Origin: Desulfovibrio litoralis DSM 11393 | Lineage (GTDB): Bacteria > Desulfobacterota > Desulfovibrionia > Desulfovibrionales > Desulfovibrionaceae | Assembly: GCF_900143255.1 (NCBI RefSeq) | Contig: NZ_FRDI01000004.1 | Coordinates: forward strand, 1 to 64,000 | Length of the DNA: 64,000 bases | Direction: 5' to 3' | In this document: piece after piece, positions 1-8,163 of the stretch | Numbering within the stretch: position 1 is the stretch's first letter | Layout: each line of letters opens with the position of its first letter | Made by a program: the position numbers and the translations under genes | The notes under the pieces: model-generated | Seen by the model: the letters and a program-made list of their open reading frames with translations, nothing else | Database searches by the model: none | Told to the model about the DNA's origin: nothing

Positions 1-1
1 A

Positions 2-214
2 GGTAAGAGTAGCCTTATGATCTATGAGCAGTTTGGCGACCTGAAGTTTAAATATCGCAATAGGGAGTTCTGGTGCCGTGGCTACTATGTTGATACAGTA
101 GGCAAGAATAAGAATAAGATTCAAGAATATATCAAACACCAATTGGAACAGGATAAGCTTGGTTCACAGCTAAGCCTTCCTTACCCAGGAAGCCCGTTTA
201 CGGGCGGCAAGTAG
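2..214 (+). CDS. tnpA: IS200-like transposase TnpA, C-terminal part (5' end outside window)
   Basis: The frame is open from the first bases of the window (codon phase starting at base 2), so the true start lies upstream and the ATG at 17 is internal. The peptide contains FWCRGYYVDTVGKN and a following helix ending in LGSQLSL, typical of the C-terminal third of IS200/IS605 Y1 (HUH) transposases. This part carries the helix whose tyrosine is the nucleophile (YVDTVG region) in this family. TnpA acts on single-stranded DNA and recognises hairpins near the element ends, which fits the hairpins directly downstream. Whether the gene is intact cannot be judged from this window. Confidence 0.8.
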   Translation, partial: GKSSLMIYEQFGDLKFKYRNREFWCRGYYVDTVGKNKNKIQEYIKHQLEQDKLGSQLSLPYPGSPFTGGK

Positions 215-293
215 CAGAATATGCAAATGCCAGACGGTTATGCACCTGTTAGGGTGCAGCTAGCAACAGAGCCTTACAGGCGCATATGAAAAA

Positions 294-312
294 CCCCCGG
301 CTACGCCGGGGG
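294..312 (+). repeat. IS right-end hairpin
   Basis: Perfect 8-bp inverted repeat (CCCCCGGC / GCCGGGGG) around a three-base loop TAC, 80 bases after the tnpA stop. Its position and compact shape suit the subterminal hairpin that IS200/IS605 transposases bind; it could also act as a terminator, but no T-run follows. Confidence 0.6.
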
Positions 313-333
313 ATATTTATTGTATAAAGAATA

Positions 334-352
334 CCCCCAGCTAGGCTGGGGG
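334..352 (+). repeat. IS left-end hairpin
   Basis: Second 8-bp perfect inverted repeat (CCCCCAGC / GCTGGGGG) with loop TAG, 21 bases after the first and very similar to it. Stem positions that differ between the two hairpins remain paired (G-C versus A-T), so both are maintained as structures. It lies about 107 bases before the tnpA stub, as expected of a left end. Confidence 0.6.
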
Positions 353-388
353 TTCTAAAAAGCTTTTAGCTTTGCTTCTGTTATAAAA

Positions 389-453
389 CTCCTTTTGATT
401 TGCTATAACTGACTTGCGGTCTGGCAACTGCATGTCGAACAAATCAAAAGGAG
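389..453 (+). promoter_or_regulatory. RBS-sequestering stem of truncated tnpA
   Basis: A perfect 14-bp inverted repeat pairs 389-402 (CTCCTTTTGATTTG) with 440-453, loop 403-439. The second arm contains most of the Shine-Dalgarno AAAGGAGGT (447-455) for the ATG at 460. Occlusion of the ribosome site by a 5' UTR stem is a known way IS200 keeps transposase expression low. Confidence 0.7.
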
Positions 454-459
454 GTCACA

Positions 460-522
460 ATGAGTGACACAAAGAGTTTATCTCATACAAAGTGGAACTG
501 CAAATATCATATAGTTTTTGCT
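460..522 (+). pseudogene. tnpA: IS200-like transposase TnpA, N-terminal stub
   Basis: Starts at ATG 460 behind a strong AAAGGAGGT and encodes the family's N-terminus, with the SLSHTKWNCKYHIVFA stretch. Transposase similarity stops after the alanine codon at 520-522, where a proline-lysine-tyrosine run is usual. The frame stays open to 669, but the encoded sequence is low-complexity (Cys/Phe-rich) and overlaps the antisense lipoprotein gene, so it is not a real continuation. The histidine pair of the HUH motif and the catalytic tyrosine are missing, so the stub is inactive. Confidence 0.75.
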
Positions 523-585
523 TTGGCGTTGTATTGTTGTTGTCTAGAGGCTTGTTGTAGTTTTTATAACATGTGTTGTCGGTTT

Positions 586-1071
586 TCAATCTCTCATATT
601 AAACTTCATCCATCTTTCCCACGATCTTCTTTCATTTTCTTTGTCCATCTTTTCAATATGGTTTTTTAAAGCACTATCATTCGAATCATCGCTTCGACTA
701 TTTCCAAAGTAACCTTCGTCTCTGCAATATTCCGGACCTAGTTTATGAGCTGTTAGTTTGTTGTCTTTGAAAGTAAGTTCGAGAGAGCATAGTCCATAAG
801 GACTGGTGTTTGTATTGAACCACTCCTCAAATATTGTTATATGCTTCGGGGCAGCGTCCCAATGCATACAAAGTTCGTTTTTTTCGTTAACCCAAACTTT
901 TTGTGCTTGACCAAGTATGCGTTCAAAACACTCTTTATCACCACTGTCTTTACATTGCTCGTAAGCCGTTTTTAAAATAGAGGGAAGTACCCCTTGTCGA
1001 ACTTGTTGAGTCGCACAGCCGGTAAGAAACAAGAATAAAAAAACGACAAAAGCTATTCGTATGATTGGCAT
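586..1071 (-). CDS. putative lipoprotein of unknown function
   Basis: 161 residues. The N-terminus is a lipoprotein signal: short polar start, hydrophobic stretch (residues 6-16) and lipobox LTGC with the acylated cysteine at 19. The mature part has four further cysteines (C40, C48, C67, C93-type spacing, approximate) and ends in a charged Arg/Lys/Glu/Asp-rich tail without repeats or membrane segments. I recognise no family. No aspartate follows the +1 cysteine, so outer-membrane sorting is likely by the general Lol rule. It follows the sat terminator on the same strand, so it is probably transcribed separately. Its RBS is weak (AAGAAC). The IS stub overlaps its 3' side, so it may be accessory DNA. 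Confidence 0.65.
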   Translation of the reverse strand: MPIIRIAFVVFLFLFLTGCATQQVRQGVLPSILKTAYEQCKDSGDKECFERILGQAQKVWVNEKNELCMHWDAAPKHITIFEEWFNTNTSPYGLCSLELTFKDNKLTAHKLGPEYCRDEGYFGNSRSDDSNDSALKNHIEKMDKENERRSWERWMKFNMRD

Positions 1072-1095
1072 ATTGTTCTTATTTGTTAATTATTA

Positions 1096-1128
1096 AAAAA
1101 GCGAGAAGTATTAAACTCCTCGCTTTTT
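1096..1128 (-). terminator. rho-independent terminator of sat
   Basis: 10-bp stem AAAAAGCGAG / CTCGCTTTTT with a 13-base loop and a T-run on the minus strand, 29 bases after the sat stop codon. The stem is flanked by A and T runs on both sides, so it could work in either direction. Confidence 0.75.
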
Positions 1129-1156
1129 ATTATTTATTTAACTAAATGTAAGTTAA

Positions 1157-2437
1157 TTACATTTTTGCGCCGGAAGCGGCACCTTGCATTTTGATTTCAA
1201 CTTTTTCTGTTAAGCCTTCGTAATATTTACGCAAGATAACGAGAACTTCTTCACGTCCAAAGTGATCAGGAATTTCAGCTTTTTCAGAAAGCATCTTACG
1301 AAGCTTGGTACCTGAAAGAATAACACGATCTTCCTTGCCATGAGGGCAGGTACGAGCAGAAGCCATACCATCACACTTAACGCAATAGAAAGTCCAGTCA
1401 ATCTTCATTGGGTCACAAAGAAGTTTTTTCCCGCTATGAGCTGTAGCACAGTCATTTACATAAGGGATACGGTCAAAAATTTCTTGTGCTTCAAACATGC
1501 CATAGAAGTCGCCAACGCCAGCGTGGTCACGACCAATAATCATGTTGTTAATACCATAGTTTTGACGGAAGGTAGCGTGTAACAAGCCTTCACGAGGTCC
1601 GGCATAACGCATATCAAGCGGGTAACCAGCTTGAATAACATTTTGTTTTACAAAATATTTATCAACAAGAGTATCAATACATTCTACACGTACTTCAGCA
1701 GGGATATCACCAGGTTTTAAGTTTCCGATAAGTGAGTGAATAACAACACCATCACAAACTTCAATTGCGATTTTTGCTAAAAATTCATGAGAACGGTGCA
1801 TTGGGTTACGTAGTTGTAAGGCAGCAACTTTTTTCCAGTTGCGTTTTTCCATTTCAGCACGTAGTTCAGCAGGGCGTTTGTAAACATTAGGATATTTTAC
1901 AGGATATTCGCCTTCTGAAAGAACTTTAACAGGACCTGCGATGTTATATTTCTTTTGTCCCATAACCATTTGAACGCCGGGGTGATCTTTCAAAGCTGTT
2001 TCCCAGAACTTAGCGTCGGCAGAATCGTCTCCGTGTCCTTTAAAGACTTGGTAGCATTCCCATTTTTTGTCGGCTTCGGTCATTTCATAAACTTCTTCAA
2101 CCTTCATGGTTGCATAAAGTTCATTGTTATTATAAAGAGCCAACTCTTCGCCTACTTTAATATTTTCGTCTGTATCAAGAGTAATAGGAACAGGCCAAAA
2201 GGTTCCGTCAGCTAATAAAAACTTTTCACACACGCCTTTCCAATCAGCTTTTTTCATAAAGCCGTTCAGAGGTGAAAAACCGCCAATCCCCATCATGATA
2301 AGATCGCCTTTGGCTCTGGCACTGATGTCAATGCGACGTAGTCCGCCGGCTTTTTTAGTTTCAGCTTCTTTTTCTTTGCCTTCGAGCAAACAACAAACGA
2401 GACCTTTTCCTCCATGAGGTGGAACGAGTTTAGACAT
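1157..2437 (-). CDS. sat: sulfate adenylyltransferase (ATP sulfurylase)
   Basis: 426 residues, the usual length of homo-oligomeric ATP sulfurylase. It activates sulfate with ATP to adenosine-5'-phosphosulfate and pyrophosphate in the cytoplasm, the first step of dissimilatory sulfate reduction. Visible signatures are QLRNP (208-212) with HRSH (214-217), the two nucleotide/sulfate-binding histidine motifs, and GRDHAG (302-307). A C-terminal cysteine set (C330, C341, CxxC 352-355, C364) matches the metal-binding insertion of sulfate-reducer enzymes. The start is supported by GGAGAA before ATG. No APS reductase or qmo genes lie nearby, so the gene is a single transcription unit, as is common in Desulfovibrio. 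The 270-bp upstream gap holds a TTGACA-like element (2642-2647, minus) and a 13-bp palindrome (2529-2541), neither assignable with confidence. Confidence 0.95.
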   Translation of the reverse strand: MSKLVPPHGGKGLVCCLLEGKEKEAETKKAGGLRRIDISARAKGDLIMMGIGGFSPLNGFMKKADWKGVCEKFLLADGTFWPVPITLDTDENIKVGEELALYNNNELYATMKVEEVYEMTEADKKWECYQVFKGHGDDSADAKFWETALKDHPGVQMVMGQKKYNIAGPVKVLSEGEYPVKYPNVYKRPAELRAEMEKRNWKKVAALQLRNPMHRSHEFLAKIAIEVCDGVVIHSLIGNLKPGDIPAEVRVECIDTLVDKYFVKQNVIQAGYPLDMRYAGPREGLLHATFRQNYGINNMIIGRDHAGVGDFYGMFEAQEIFDRIPYVNDCATAHSGKKLLCDPMKIDWTFYCVKCDGMASARTCPHGKEDRVILSGTKLRKMLSEKAEIPDHFGREEVLVILRKYYEGLTEKVEIKMQGAASGAKM

Positions 2438-2709
2438 AGCTTTTCTCCAATAAGTTTACATGTTTGTGCCGTGAGCCTTTGGGCATCAACAGCATTGTTA
2501 AATACCATACGACTTAACCCAATTATATACTTATCATAAGTTAAAATTATGACAATTATACGATTATTTTAATAAGTATAATCTTTTCAGATTATCTTAG
2601 AAGCAAACTCTAACTATATACATGTGAAAAAAAATACAAATTGTCAAGCTTTTGTTATAAGAAAAATAAGGCTGGTTTTAAGCGTGTGAGCTTTTATTAT
2701 TTTACTAGG

Positions 2710-4425
2710 CTATTCCAAGCCTCCGAGTTTTTTAATTCCTGCCATACCGCCTTGGACTGTTCTTGTATTATGAAATCCTAGACGATCAAGACTGGCTTGA
2801 GCCTCAAATGAACGCAAACCTGTATTACAAATTAAAATTACCGGTTTATCTTTAGGAATTTCGCCAAAGCGTTTGTCCAATTCGTCCTGTGGAATATTAT
2901 ACCAGACATCAGGATATTTTTCAACAAATACCTTTGCGTCTTTTGCGACCCTTGCGTCAATAATTGTATGCCCCGAATGCTTGTTTTCTTTAAAGCCTTT
3001 AAGAAAATCTTCTAGGATAATTGGCCTGTTACGACCTTCCAAAATATTTTCCGCAACATTGCCAAGCGTATTGATTATATCCATTGCAGAGGCAAAAGGT
3101 GGGGTATAGACAACTTCTAAGTTGCTAAGTTCACTGATATCTGCTTTATTTATCAAGAGGGGAACAACGGGGTTTATTCGAGCAACAACGGCATCGCCGT
3201 TTGGTCCAAGGGCTTGAACTCCTAAAATTCTCTTGCTGTTTTTTTCTACTACAAGTTCCATGGACATTAATCCCTTGCCGGGGTAAAAGTGGGCTCTGTC
3301 GAGTTGTTCCACATGAACGCTGATTGCGTCAAAACCCTCACGTTTGGCAACTTCAAAAGAAAGACCGGTTCCACAGGCAGAAAGAGAACTTAACTTTATT
3401 CCCCAAGTTCCAACAGCCCCTTTAAAGGTAGCTTTTTTGCCTGTTTTATCTGAGGCTAGGTTTGTTCCTATTACTCTTCCTTCTCTGTTTGCCAAAGAGC
3501 CAAGGGGATAAAATCCCGGTTTACCGGTTACTAAGTTGCGAATTGTTACACAGTCGCCACCGGCATAAATATCGGGATCAGAGCTTTGGAGATATTCGTT
3601 AACGACTATTTGTCCGCGTTCGTTAACGTTAATTCCCGCTTCTTTGGCTATTTCCGTATTTGGCGTAATTCCGGCCGATAATATAACTAAGTCTGCGGGA
3701 AGTTCTCTTTTATCGGTAATAACTTTTTCTATTTTTCCGTCTTTTCCTTCAAATTTTAAGACTTTTTCGTTGACAAAAGTATTTATTCCGCCAGCGGTTA
3801 AGTCATTTTTTAAGATTTTTGCAAAAGTTGGAGAGACAAAACCCGGTAAAATTTGTGAAGCAATTTCAACAATACTTGTTGGAAGTCCCCACATATCAGC
3901 TATTCCAACAGCCATTTCAAGACCAATAAACCCACCGCCGACGACTACAACGTCGTTAACTTTTTGGCTGATAATATTTTTTTTGATCTGTTCGGCTTCA
4001 TCAAGGTTAGTCGCAGGGCTTATTCCTTTAAGGTCAATTCCCGGAATAGGTGGTTTGTTTGGGCGACTTCCCAGAGCTAAAACCAGCTTGTCATATTTAA
4101 GAGTTTTTGTTTCTCCGTTAACCAAGTTTAAAATTTCTACTTCTTTTTTTGCACGATTGATTTTGGTCGCTTGAGTTTGAGTTAATACGTCAATATCTTT
4201 GGCAGTTTTAAAAAAAACAGCATCTCTGATTGTTCCGTATGGTGTTTCTTGAAGTTCTTCTACCCTGTTGATTTCACCGGAAACATAAAAAGGAATACCG
4301 CAACCACCGTAAGAGATACGGGTTGATTGATCAATTAGCGTAACTTTTGCGTCAGGCATCAAGCGTTTAAAACGGCTAGCGGCTTTTGGTCCAAGTGCAA
4401 CCGCACCAATAACAACGACATGCAT
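2710..4425 (-). CDS. CoA-disulfide reductase / NADH-dependent polysulfide reductase-like, rhodanese fusion
   Basis: 571 residues. Residues 1 to about 320 are a two-dinucleotide-fold FAD/NAD(P)H oxidoreductase: N-terminal VVIGAVALG, the redox cysteine C42 in SYGGCGIPFY, and a second VVVGGGFIGLE fold. A dimerisation domain follows (about 330-450), then a C-terminal rhodanese domain with active-site C533 in ILICNTGLRS. This order is that of CoA-disulfide reductase-related enzymes with a fused sulfurtransferase, such as Npsr-type NADH-dependent per/polysulfide reductases. The likely role is reduction of sulfane sulfur or CoA persulfide by NADH in the cytoplasm. Position beside sat fits sulfur metabolism, but the 272-bp gap suggests a separate promoter. 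The nucleotide-fold glycine motif is slightly unusual (GAVALG, not GGVAGG). Substrate is inferred. Confidence 0.85.
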   Translation of the reverse strand: MHVVVIGAVALGPKAASRFKRLMPDAKVTLIDQSTRISYGGCGIPFYVSGEINRVEELQETPYGTIRDAVFFKTAKDIDVLTQTQATKINRAKKEVEILNLVNGETKTLKYDKLVLALGSRPNKPPIPGIDLKGISPATNLDEAEQIKKNIISQKVNDVVVVGGGFIGLEMAVGIADMWGLPTSIVEIASQILPGFVSPTFAKILKNDLTAGGINTFVNEKVLKFEGKDGKIEKVITDKRELPADLVILSAGITPNTEIAKEAGINVNERGQIVVNEYLQSSDPDIYAGGDCVTIRNLVTGKPGFYPLGSLANREGRVIGTNLASDKTGKKATFKGAVGTWGIKLSSLSACGTGLSFEVAKREGFDAISVHVEQLDRAHFYPGKGLMSMELVVEKNSKRILGVQALGPNGDAVVARINPVVPLLINKADISELSNLEVVYTPPFASAMDIINTLGNVAENILEGRNRPIILEDFLKGFKENKHSGHTIIDARVAKDAKVFVEKYPDVWYNIPQDELDKRFGEIPKDKPVILICNTGLRSFEAQASLDRLGFHNTRTVQGGMAGIKKLGGLE

Positions 4426-4517
4426 AATTTCTCTCCTCTATGAGGTATGTTGAGGTTTTTGTTGTCGAACAGGGCAACTTTAATACACTTGCATTTTATA
4501 TTTTATATGAAATTTGG

Positions 4518-7163
4518 TCAAATAAATATATCGTGTAATTGTTTAACTAATTTTTCATATTCAATAGGTTTGGTCAGGTGGTTATTCATTCCCGCATTTA
4601 TGCTTTTGTCGATATCTGCTTGTAGAACATGAGCCGTCATTGCTATAATTGGTATATTTTTAATTTCGTTTCTTCCGTTTTTACGAATTTCTTTTGCTGC
4701 TGTTAAGCCGTCCATAATAGGCATTTGAATGTCCATAAAGATACAATCAAAGTCGTGGGTTTTTAATATGTCTAGTGCTTCTTGTCCGTTATTGGCTGTT
4801 GTAACGTTTATATCGAAATTTTCTAAAAATGAGACTATAATTTCTTGATTTATTTCATTATCTTCGACAACGAGTATGTGCTTGCCGACTAAGTTTTTAT
4901 TATTTTCTTCTCGTTCTTGTTCTATTAGAATATTTTCTTTTGAGTTTTGAGCTAATTTAAAAGGAATGACAAAATAAAATTCACTACCTTTTTCCGGTTC
5001 GCTCTTTATGTGAATACTGCCGTGCATTTGTTCAATCAAAAGCTTGGCAATCATTAGTCCAAGACCAGTACCGCCATATTTTCTTGTTGTTGAGCTATCT
5101 GCTTGTGCAAAGGGTTTAAACAGGCTTTGTTGTTGCTCTAACGTCATGCCTATTCCTGTATCTTTTACAGAAAAGTTTAAAGTCATTGTCTCGGAATTTG
5201 ATTCTATGCAGGTAACAGAGACCGTTACATTACCTTTTTCCGTAAATTTAATAGCGTTTCCACAAAGGTTTAACAATATTTGACTTAATCTCAAATTATC
5301 GCCCATGAATTTTATGTTGCTTAATAAATCTTGATCTATATTTTTATTCAGTTTTATATTCTTTTGAAAGGCTAAATGTTCAATAAGGTCAAATACCGGA
5401 ACCACAACTTCATTTAACGTAAAAGGACGAACCTCTAAGGTTAAGGCGCCTTGTTCTATTTTTGAAAAATCAAGAATATCATTTATAACACCAAGTAATA
5501 TATTGGCAGAAGACTCGATTTTTTCTAATAAAGTTTTTTGACGAGGAGATGGGCTTTCTTCTAACGCAAGCTTAGTAAGACCAAGAACTCCATTCATAGG
5601 TGTGCGGATTTCGTGGCTCATTCGAGCTAAAAAGTCGCTTTTGGCTTTTGTTGCTACTTCAGCAGCATCTTTCGCTTTTAATAGAGCGAGTTCGTTCTTT
5701 TTTTGTTCTCTTAAGTCTCTAATATAACTTAAAATACATTGTTGATTGTCAAACTCTACTATTAAGTGAGTAAGTTCGCATGGTAATTGTTTGTGGTTTG
5801 GAGTATAAAAATCAACGTTTTCACGCCAAACAGTCTCGTTTTGAATGTTTTTGAAAATAATATTCGCTTTGTTTTGTAAAAAATCTTTTGATTCCCAATA
5901 GTTAATAAAGTTTTGTTCTGTTTCCAATTCAAATAATTTTACCGTTCCTTCACTAACGCTCAATATAGTGTTTTCATTCCAAACAATATAACCATCTAAA
6001 GAAACTTTAAAAACAGCACGCATAATTGCTTCGAAATTTCTTTTTTTGTTAACGTCTTCTTCTAGTTGGTTGGCATGGGAATATAACTCTGAAAGGTGAG
6101 TGCTAAATCTATCTAACAGGTTAGCAATATTGGCTAATTCTTTAATATATATTTTAGGCAACTTTGTGTCTAGTTTGCCATCTTGAATAGCGGCGAGCTT
6201 TTCTGATGTTAAACGTAACGGCTTAACAATAAAGACGTATTCTAAAATATAGTATATGGTAAATGAAATAAAAATAAGAAAATATAGCCCTATAGAAGAT
6301 TGAAAGGCATTATTTGAGGCTGTTGTTATTGACAACATAGAGTTGGCTAAAGAGACTTCGGCACCGGCAGTAACGCTATCGCTCATAATTTTTAAGTTAT
6401 TGTCTATTTCTTGCCAAATGGTGTTTATTTTTTTGTTTGCTTCAAGTCTATCTTTTTTTATTAGTAGGCTGTGTTCAAAAATACTATTTATGGCTTCTAC
6501 TTGAGAGTTAATAAATAAGAGCTTGTCCGGGTGATTAATAGAAATTTTTTTGGTGTAATAGTTAACTGTTTGTAAGGTGGTCTTGATTTGATCTTCTAGG
6601 TCTTTAAGGTCATTATGGTTTGATGAAAAGACATAATTTTTTTCATTTATCAGCTTGATTATACCGAGGTTGTTTTCTGTGGCTGTTGTGATGTTTGCAA
6701 GAGTGATGAGGGTGTTGCTATAGTTTGTTTGAAGTTCTAAGATATTTTGATTTATTTTATCGACTTCGCTTTTTGCCTCAACCAAATCTTTCATAGCAAC
6801 AACAATTGTTTTAGCTAATTTTTTAAAGTTTGGGTCTTGTTCAAAAATAGATTCTGAGGCAAAGGCTTCTGCGCTAATTCGTTTATTTCTTCTTTCTTTT
6901 GGGTTATCGCTACTGCGAATAACTTCAGCAATATATCTAAGTCGTTCAATATTTACTAAGGTTTTTTGGTTTTCGACAAAAGCCGGTAGTTGTGTTCTTG
7001 CAATTTTTTCTGAATTATTTTTTATTTTAAAGATACTTTGCAATTCTTTAACGCCAATAATCGCAAAAATAATAAACGCTATTAAAAAACATAATCCTTT
7101 AAATACAGCAATACTCAGTTGAAATGTTTTGTGAGAATCATTATATTTCTCCGGTCTGTCCAT
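4518..7163 (-). CDS. hybrid sensor histidine kinase (HAMP-PAS-HisKA-HATPase-REC)
   Basis: 881 residues in the inner membrane. Order: transmembrane helix (about 18-38), a long helical periplasmic sensor region (about 40-295), a second membrane helix (about 297-320), HAMP-like linker, coiled coil, PAS-like domain (about 385-490), HisKA with phosphoacceptor H517 in MSHEIRTPMNG, HATPase with DTGIGM and GGTGLGL, and a receiver with D811 in FMDIQMP. The helical sensor resembles four-helix-bundle input modules of TorS-type kinases, but the ligand is unknown. No separate response regulator or HPt gene is beside it, so the phosphate must pass to a distant partner. A periplasmic binding protein lies 147 bp upstream on the same strand and could be the ligand-binding partner (inference). 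An 11-bp inverted repeat sits just upstream (7188-7223). Confidence 0.88.
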   Translation of the reverse strand: MDRPEKYNDSHKTFQLSIAVFKGLCFLIAFIIFAIIGVKELQSIFKIKNNSEKIARTQLPAFVENQKTLVNIERLRYIAEVIRSSDNPKERRNKRISAEAFASESIFEQDPNFKKLAKTIVVAMKDLVEAKSEVDKINQNILELQTNYSNTLITLANITTATENNLGIIKLINEKNYVFSSNHNDLKDLEDQIKTTLQTVNYYTKKISINHPDKLLFINSQVEAINSIFEHSLLIKKDRLEANKKINTIWQEIDNNLKIMSDSVTAGAEVSLANSMLSITTASNNAFQSSIGLYFLIFISFTIYYILEYVFIVKPLRLTSEKLAAIQDGKLDTKLPKIYIKELANIANLLDRFSTHLSELYSHANQLEEDVNKKRNFEAIMRAVFKVSLDGYIVWNENTILSVSEGTVKLFELETEQNFINYWESKDFLQNKANIIFKNIQNETVWRENVDFYTPNHKQLPCELTHLIVEFDNQQCILSYIRDLREQKKNELALLKAKDAAEVATKAKSDFLARMSHEIRTPMNGVLGLTKLALEESPSPRQKTLLEKIESSANILLGVINDILDFSKIEQGALTLEVRPFTLNEVVVPVFDLIEHLAFQKNIKLNKNIDQDLLSNIKFMGDNLRLSQILLNLCGNAIKFTEKGNVTVSVTCIESNSETMTLNFSVKDTGIGMTLEQQQSLFKPFAQADSSTTRKYGGTGLGLMIAKLLIEQMHGSIHIKSEPEKGSEFYFVIPFKLAQNSKENILIEQEREENNKNLVGKHILVVEDNEINQEIIVSFLENFDINVTTANNGQEALDILKTHDFDCIFMDIQMPIMDGLTAAKEIRKNGRNEIKNIPIIAMTAHVLQADIDKSINAGMNNHLTKPIEYEKLVKQLHDIFI

Positions 7164-7187
7164 TCAATCTGTCCTAGTCATGATATA

Positions 7188-7223
7188 ATTGTGTATTGCC
7201 ATATTATAATGACAATACACAAT
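7188..7223. promoter_or_regulatory. 11-bp perfect inverted repeat before the hybrid kinase
   Basis: ATTGTGTATTG (7188-7198) and its exact complement CAATACACAAT (7213-7223) are separated by 14 bases. The repeat lies 25 bases before the kinase ATG and after the binding-protein gene. No T-run follows on the minus strand, so a terminator is unlikely. An operator or an mRNA stem that sets the expression ratio of the two genes is more likely; the function is inferred. Confidence 0.45.
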
Positions 7224-7310
7224 ATATTTTTTATTTGGGTTATAATAAAAAGGTTATTAACAGGTATTTATACAACAAAAGGATTTTTGAAAAACAGTCG
7301 CCTCTTAATT

Positions 7311-8060
7311 TTAATAGATGTCAAATTCAAAATATTTTCTGTTGATTTGTTGATATTCGCCACTATTGCGTAATTTTAAGATTGCTTTGTTGATAGCATC
7401 ACGCTCTTGTGTCAGTTTTTTATCTAATACAACACAAGAACCGTCGCCTAGTTTTATGGGTTCGCCGGCAATATCAAATTGTTCACCTTTAGGAGTTCTA
7501 AGAAATTCATATCCGGGTAAACCGTCAATAAAGGCAAGATCAATATCTTTATTTATAGCCGCTTGAATAATATCGTCAAAACTTTTCATTGGCACGATAG
7601 TCGCTATATCGCCATAAGATTTTTTGAGAAAATCTTCTTGAGTGGTTTGGCTTTGCACTCCAATTTTCTTACCTTTTAAAACTTCAGGAGTAATTTCTTT
7701 AATACTGGAAAGAGAAATGAACATACTGCTAGAGCGAAAATATTTATCGGAAAATAAAACAAGAGCTTCTCTTTCCGGTTTTTTTGCCATGCCTGCAACA
7801 CCAATATCAAGTTTACCTGCTACAATATTAGGAATAATATCATCAAAAGGGACAACGCTAATTTCACACTTGCGATTAAGTTCTTTGCATAAGGCTTCTG
7901 CCATATCGAAATCAAACCCGGTTAACTTACCTGTTTTAGGGTCGTTATAGGCAAAAGGAGGATAGGGTGCATCAATACCAATGCGCAAAACAGGTTGTTG
8001 AGCCAGAGAAAGACTTGTAAAAATCATAGTAAAGATCAAGGCTAATAAAAAAGAACGCAT
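7311..8060 (-). CDS. periplasmic amino-acid-type solute-binding protein
   Basis: 249 residues. Sec signal peptide (1 to about 20, cleavage after SLA) followed by a complete type 2 periplasmic binding fold of the family 3 (polar amino acid) class. LRIGIDAPYPPFAY begins the first lobe, GFDFDMAEALCKELNRKC the second strand-helix unit, and an LDIGVAGMA stretch and a C-terminal IYxQINRKYF-like helix are present. It starts with a good RBS (GGAGG, 5 bases before ATG). No ABC permease or ATPase lies in the window, so it either serves a transporter encoded elsewhere or delivers ligand to the hybrid kinase directly downstream. The ligand cannot be read from sequence. Confidence 0.88.
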   Translation of the reverse strand: MRSFLLALIFTMIFTSLSLAQQPVLRIGIDAPYPPFAYNDPKTGKLTGFDFDMAEALCKELNRKCEISVVPFDDIIPNIVAGKLDIGVAGMAKKPEREALVLFSDKYFRSSSMFISLSSIKEITPEVLKGKKIGVQSQTTQEDFLKKSYGDIATIVPMKSFDDIIQAAINKDIDLAFIDGLPGYEFLRTPKGEQFDIAGEPIKLGDGSCVVLDKKLTQERDAINKAILKLRNSGEYQQINRKYFEFDIY

Positions 8061-8163
8061 ATAACCTCCGTTAAATTTTAAAAATGTATAAACATATGAT
8101 GGTTTCAGTATGTTATTTGTGTCAAATAATAACGTGGATGTTTGAAATCCAATTAATAGGCAT

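Larger units (their letters stand above)
1..522 (+). mobile_element. IS200/IS605-family remnants, tail-to-head
   Basis: Two transposase pieces share one strand: a C-terminal part running in from outside the window (2-214) and a separate N-terminal stub (460-522). Between them are two G+C-rich hairpins (294-312 and 334-352) and an RBS-covering stem (389-453). The arrangement is right end, then left end, as two insertions next to each other or an excised-circle-like junction would give. The first copy may be intact upstream of the window; the second is broken after about 21 codons. The exact element ends cannot be placed without a full-length copy. Confidence 0.75.

Noticed and set aside
294-352. 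Two similar hairpins as a short CRISPR array
   Set aside because: The two units are G+C hairpins with three-base loops and a 21-bp gap, not direct repeats with spacers. They fit IS ends.
460-669. Open reading frame of 69 codons on the plus strand
   Set aside because: Only its first 21 codons are transposase. The rest is low-complexity, Cys/Phe-rich and antisense to the lipoprotein gene.
2620-2647. Rex operator upstream of sat
   Set aside because: ATGTGA-N7-TACAAA has the right span, but the second half-site matches TCACAA at only three of six positions. The adjacent TTGACA lacks a good -10.
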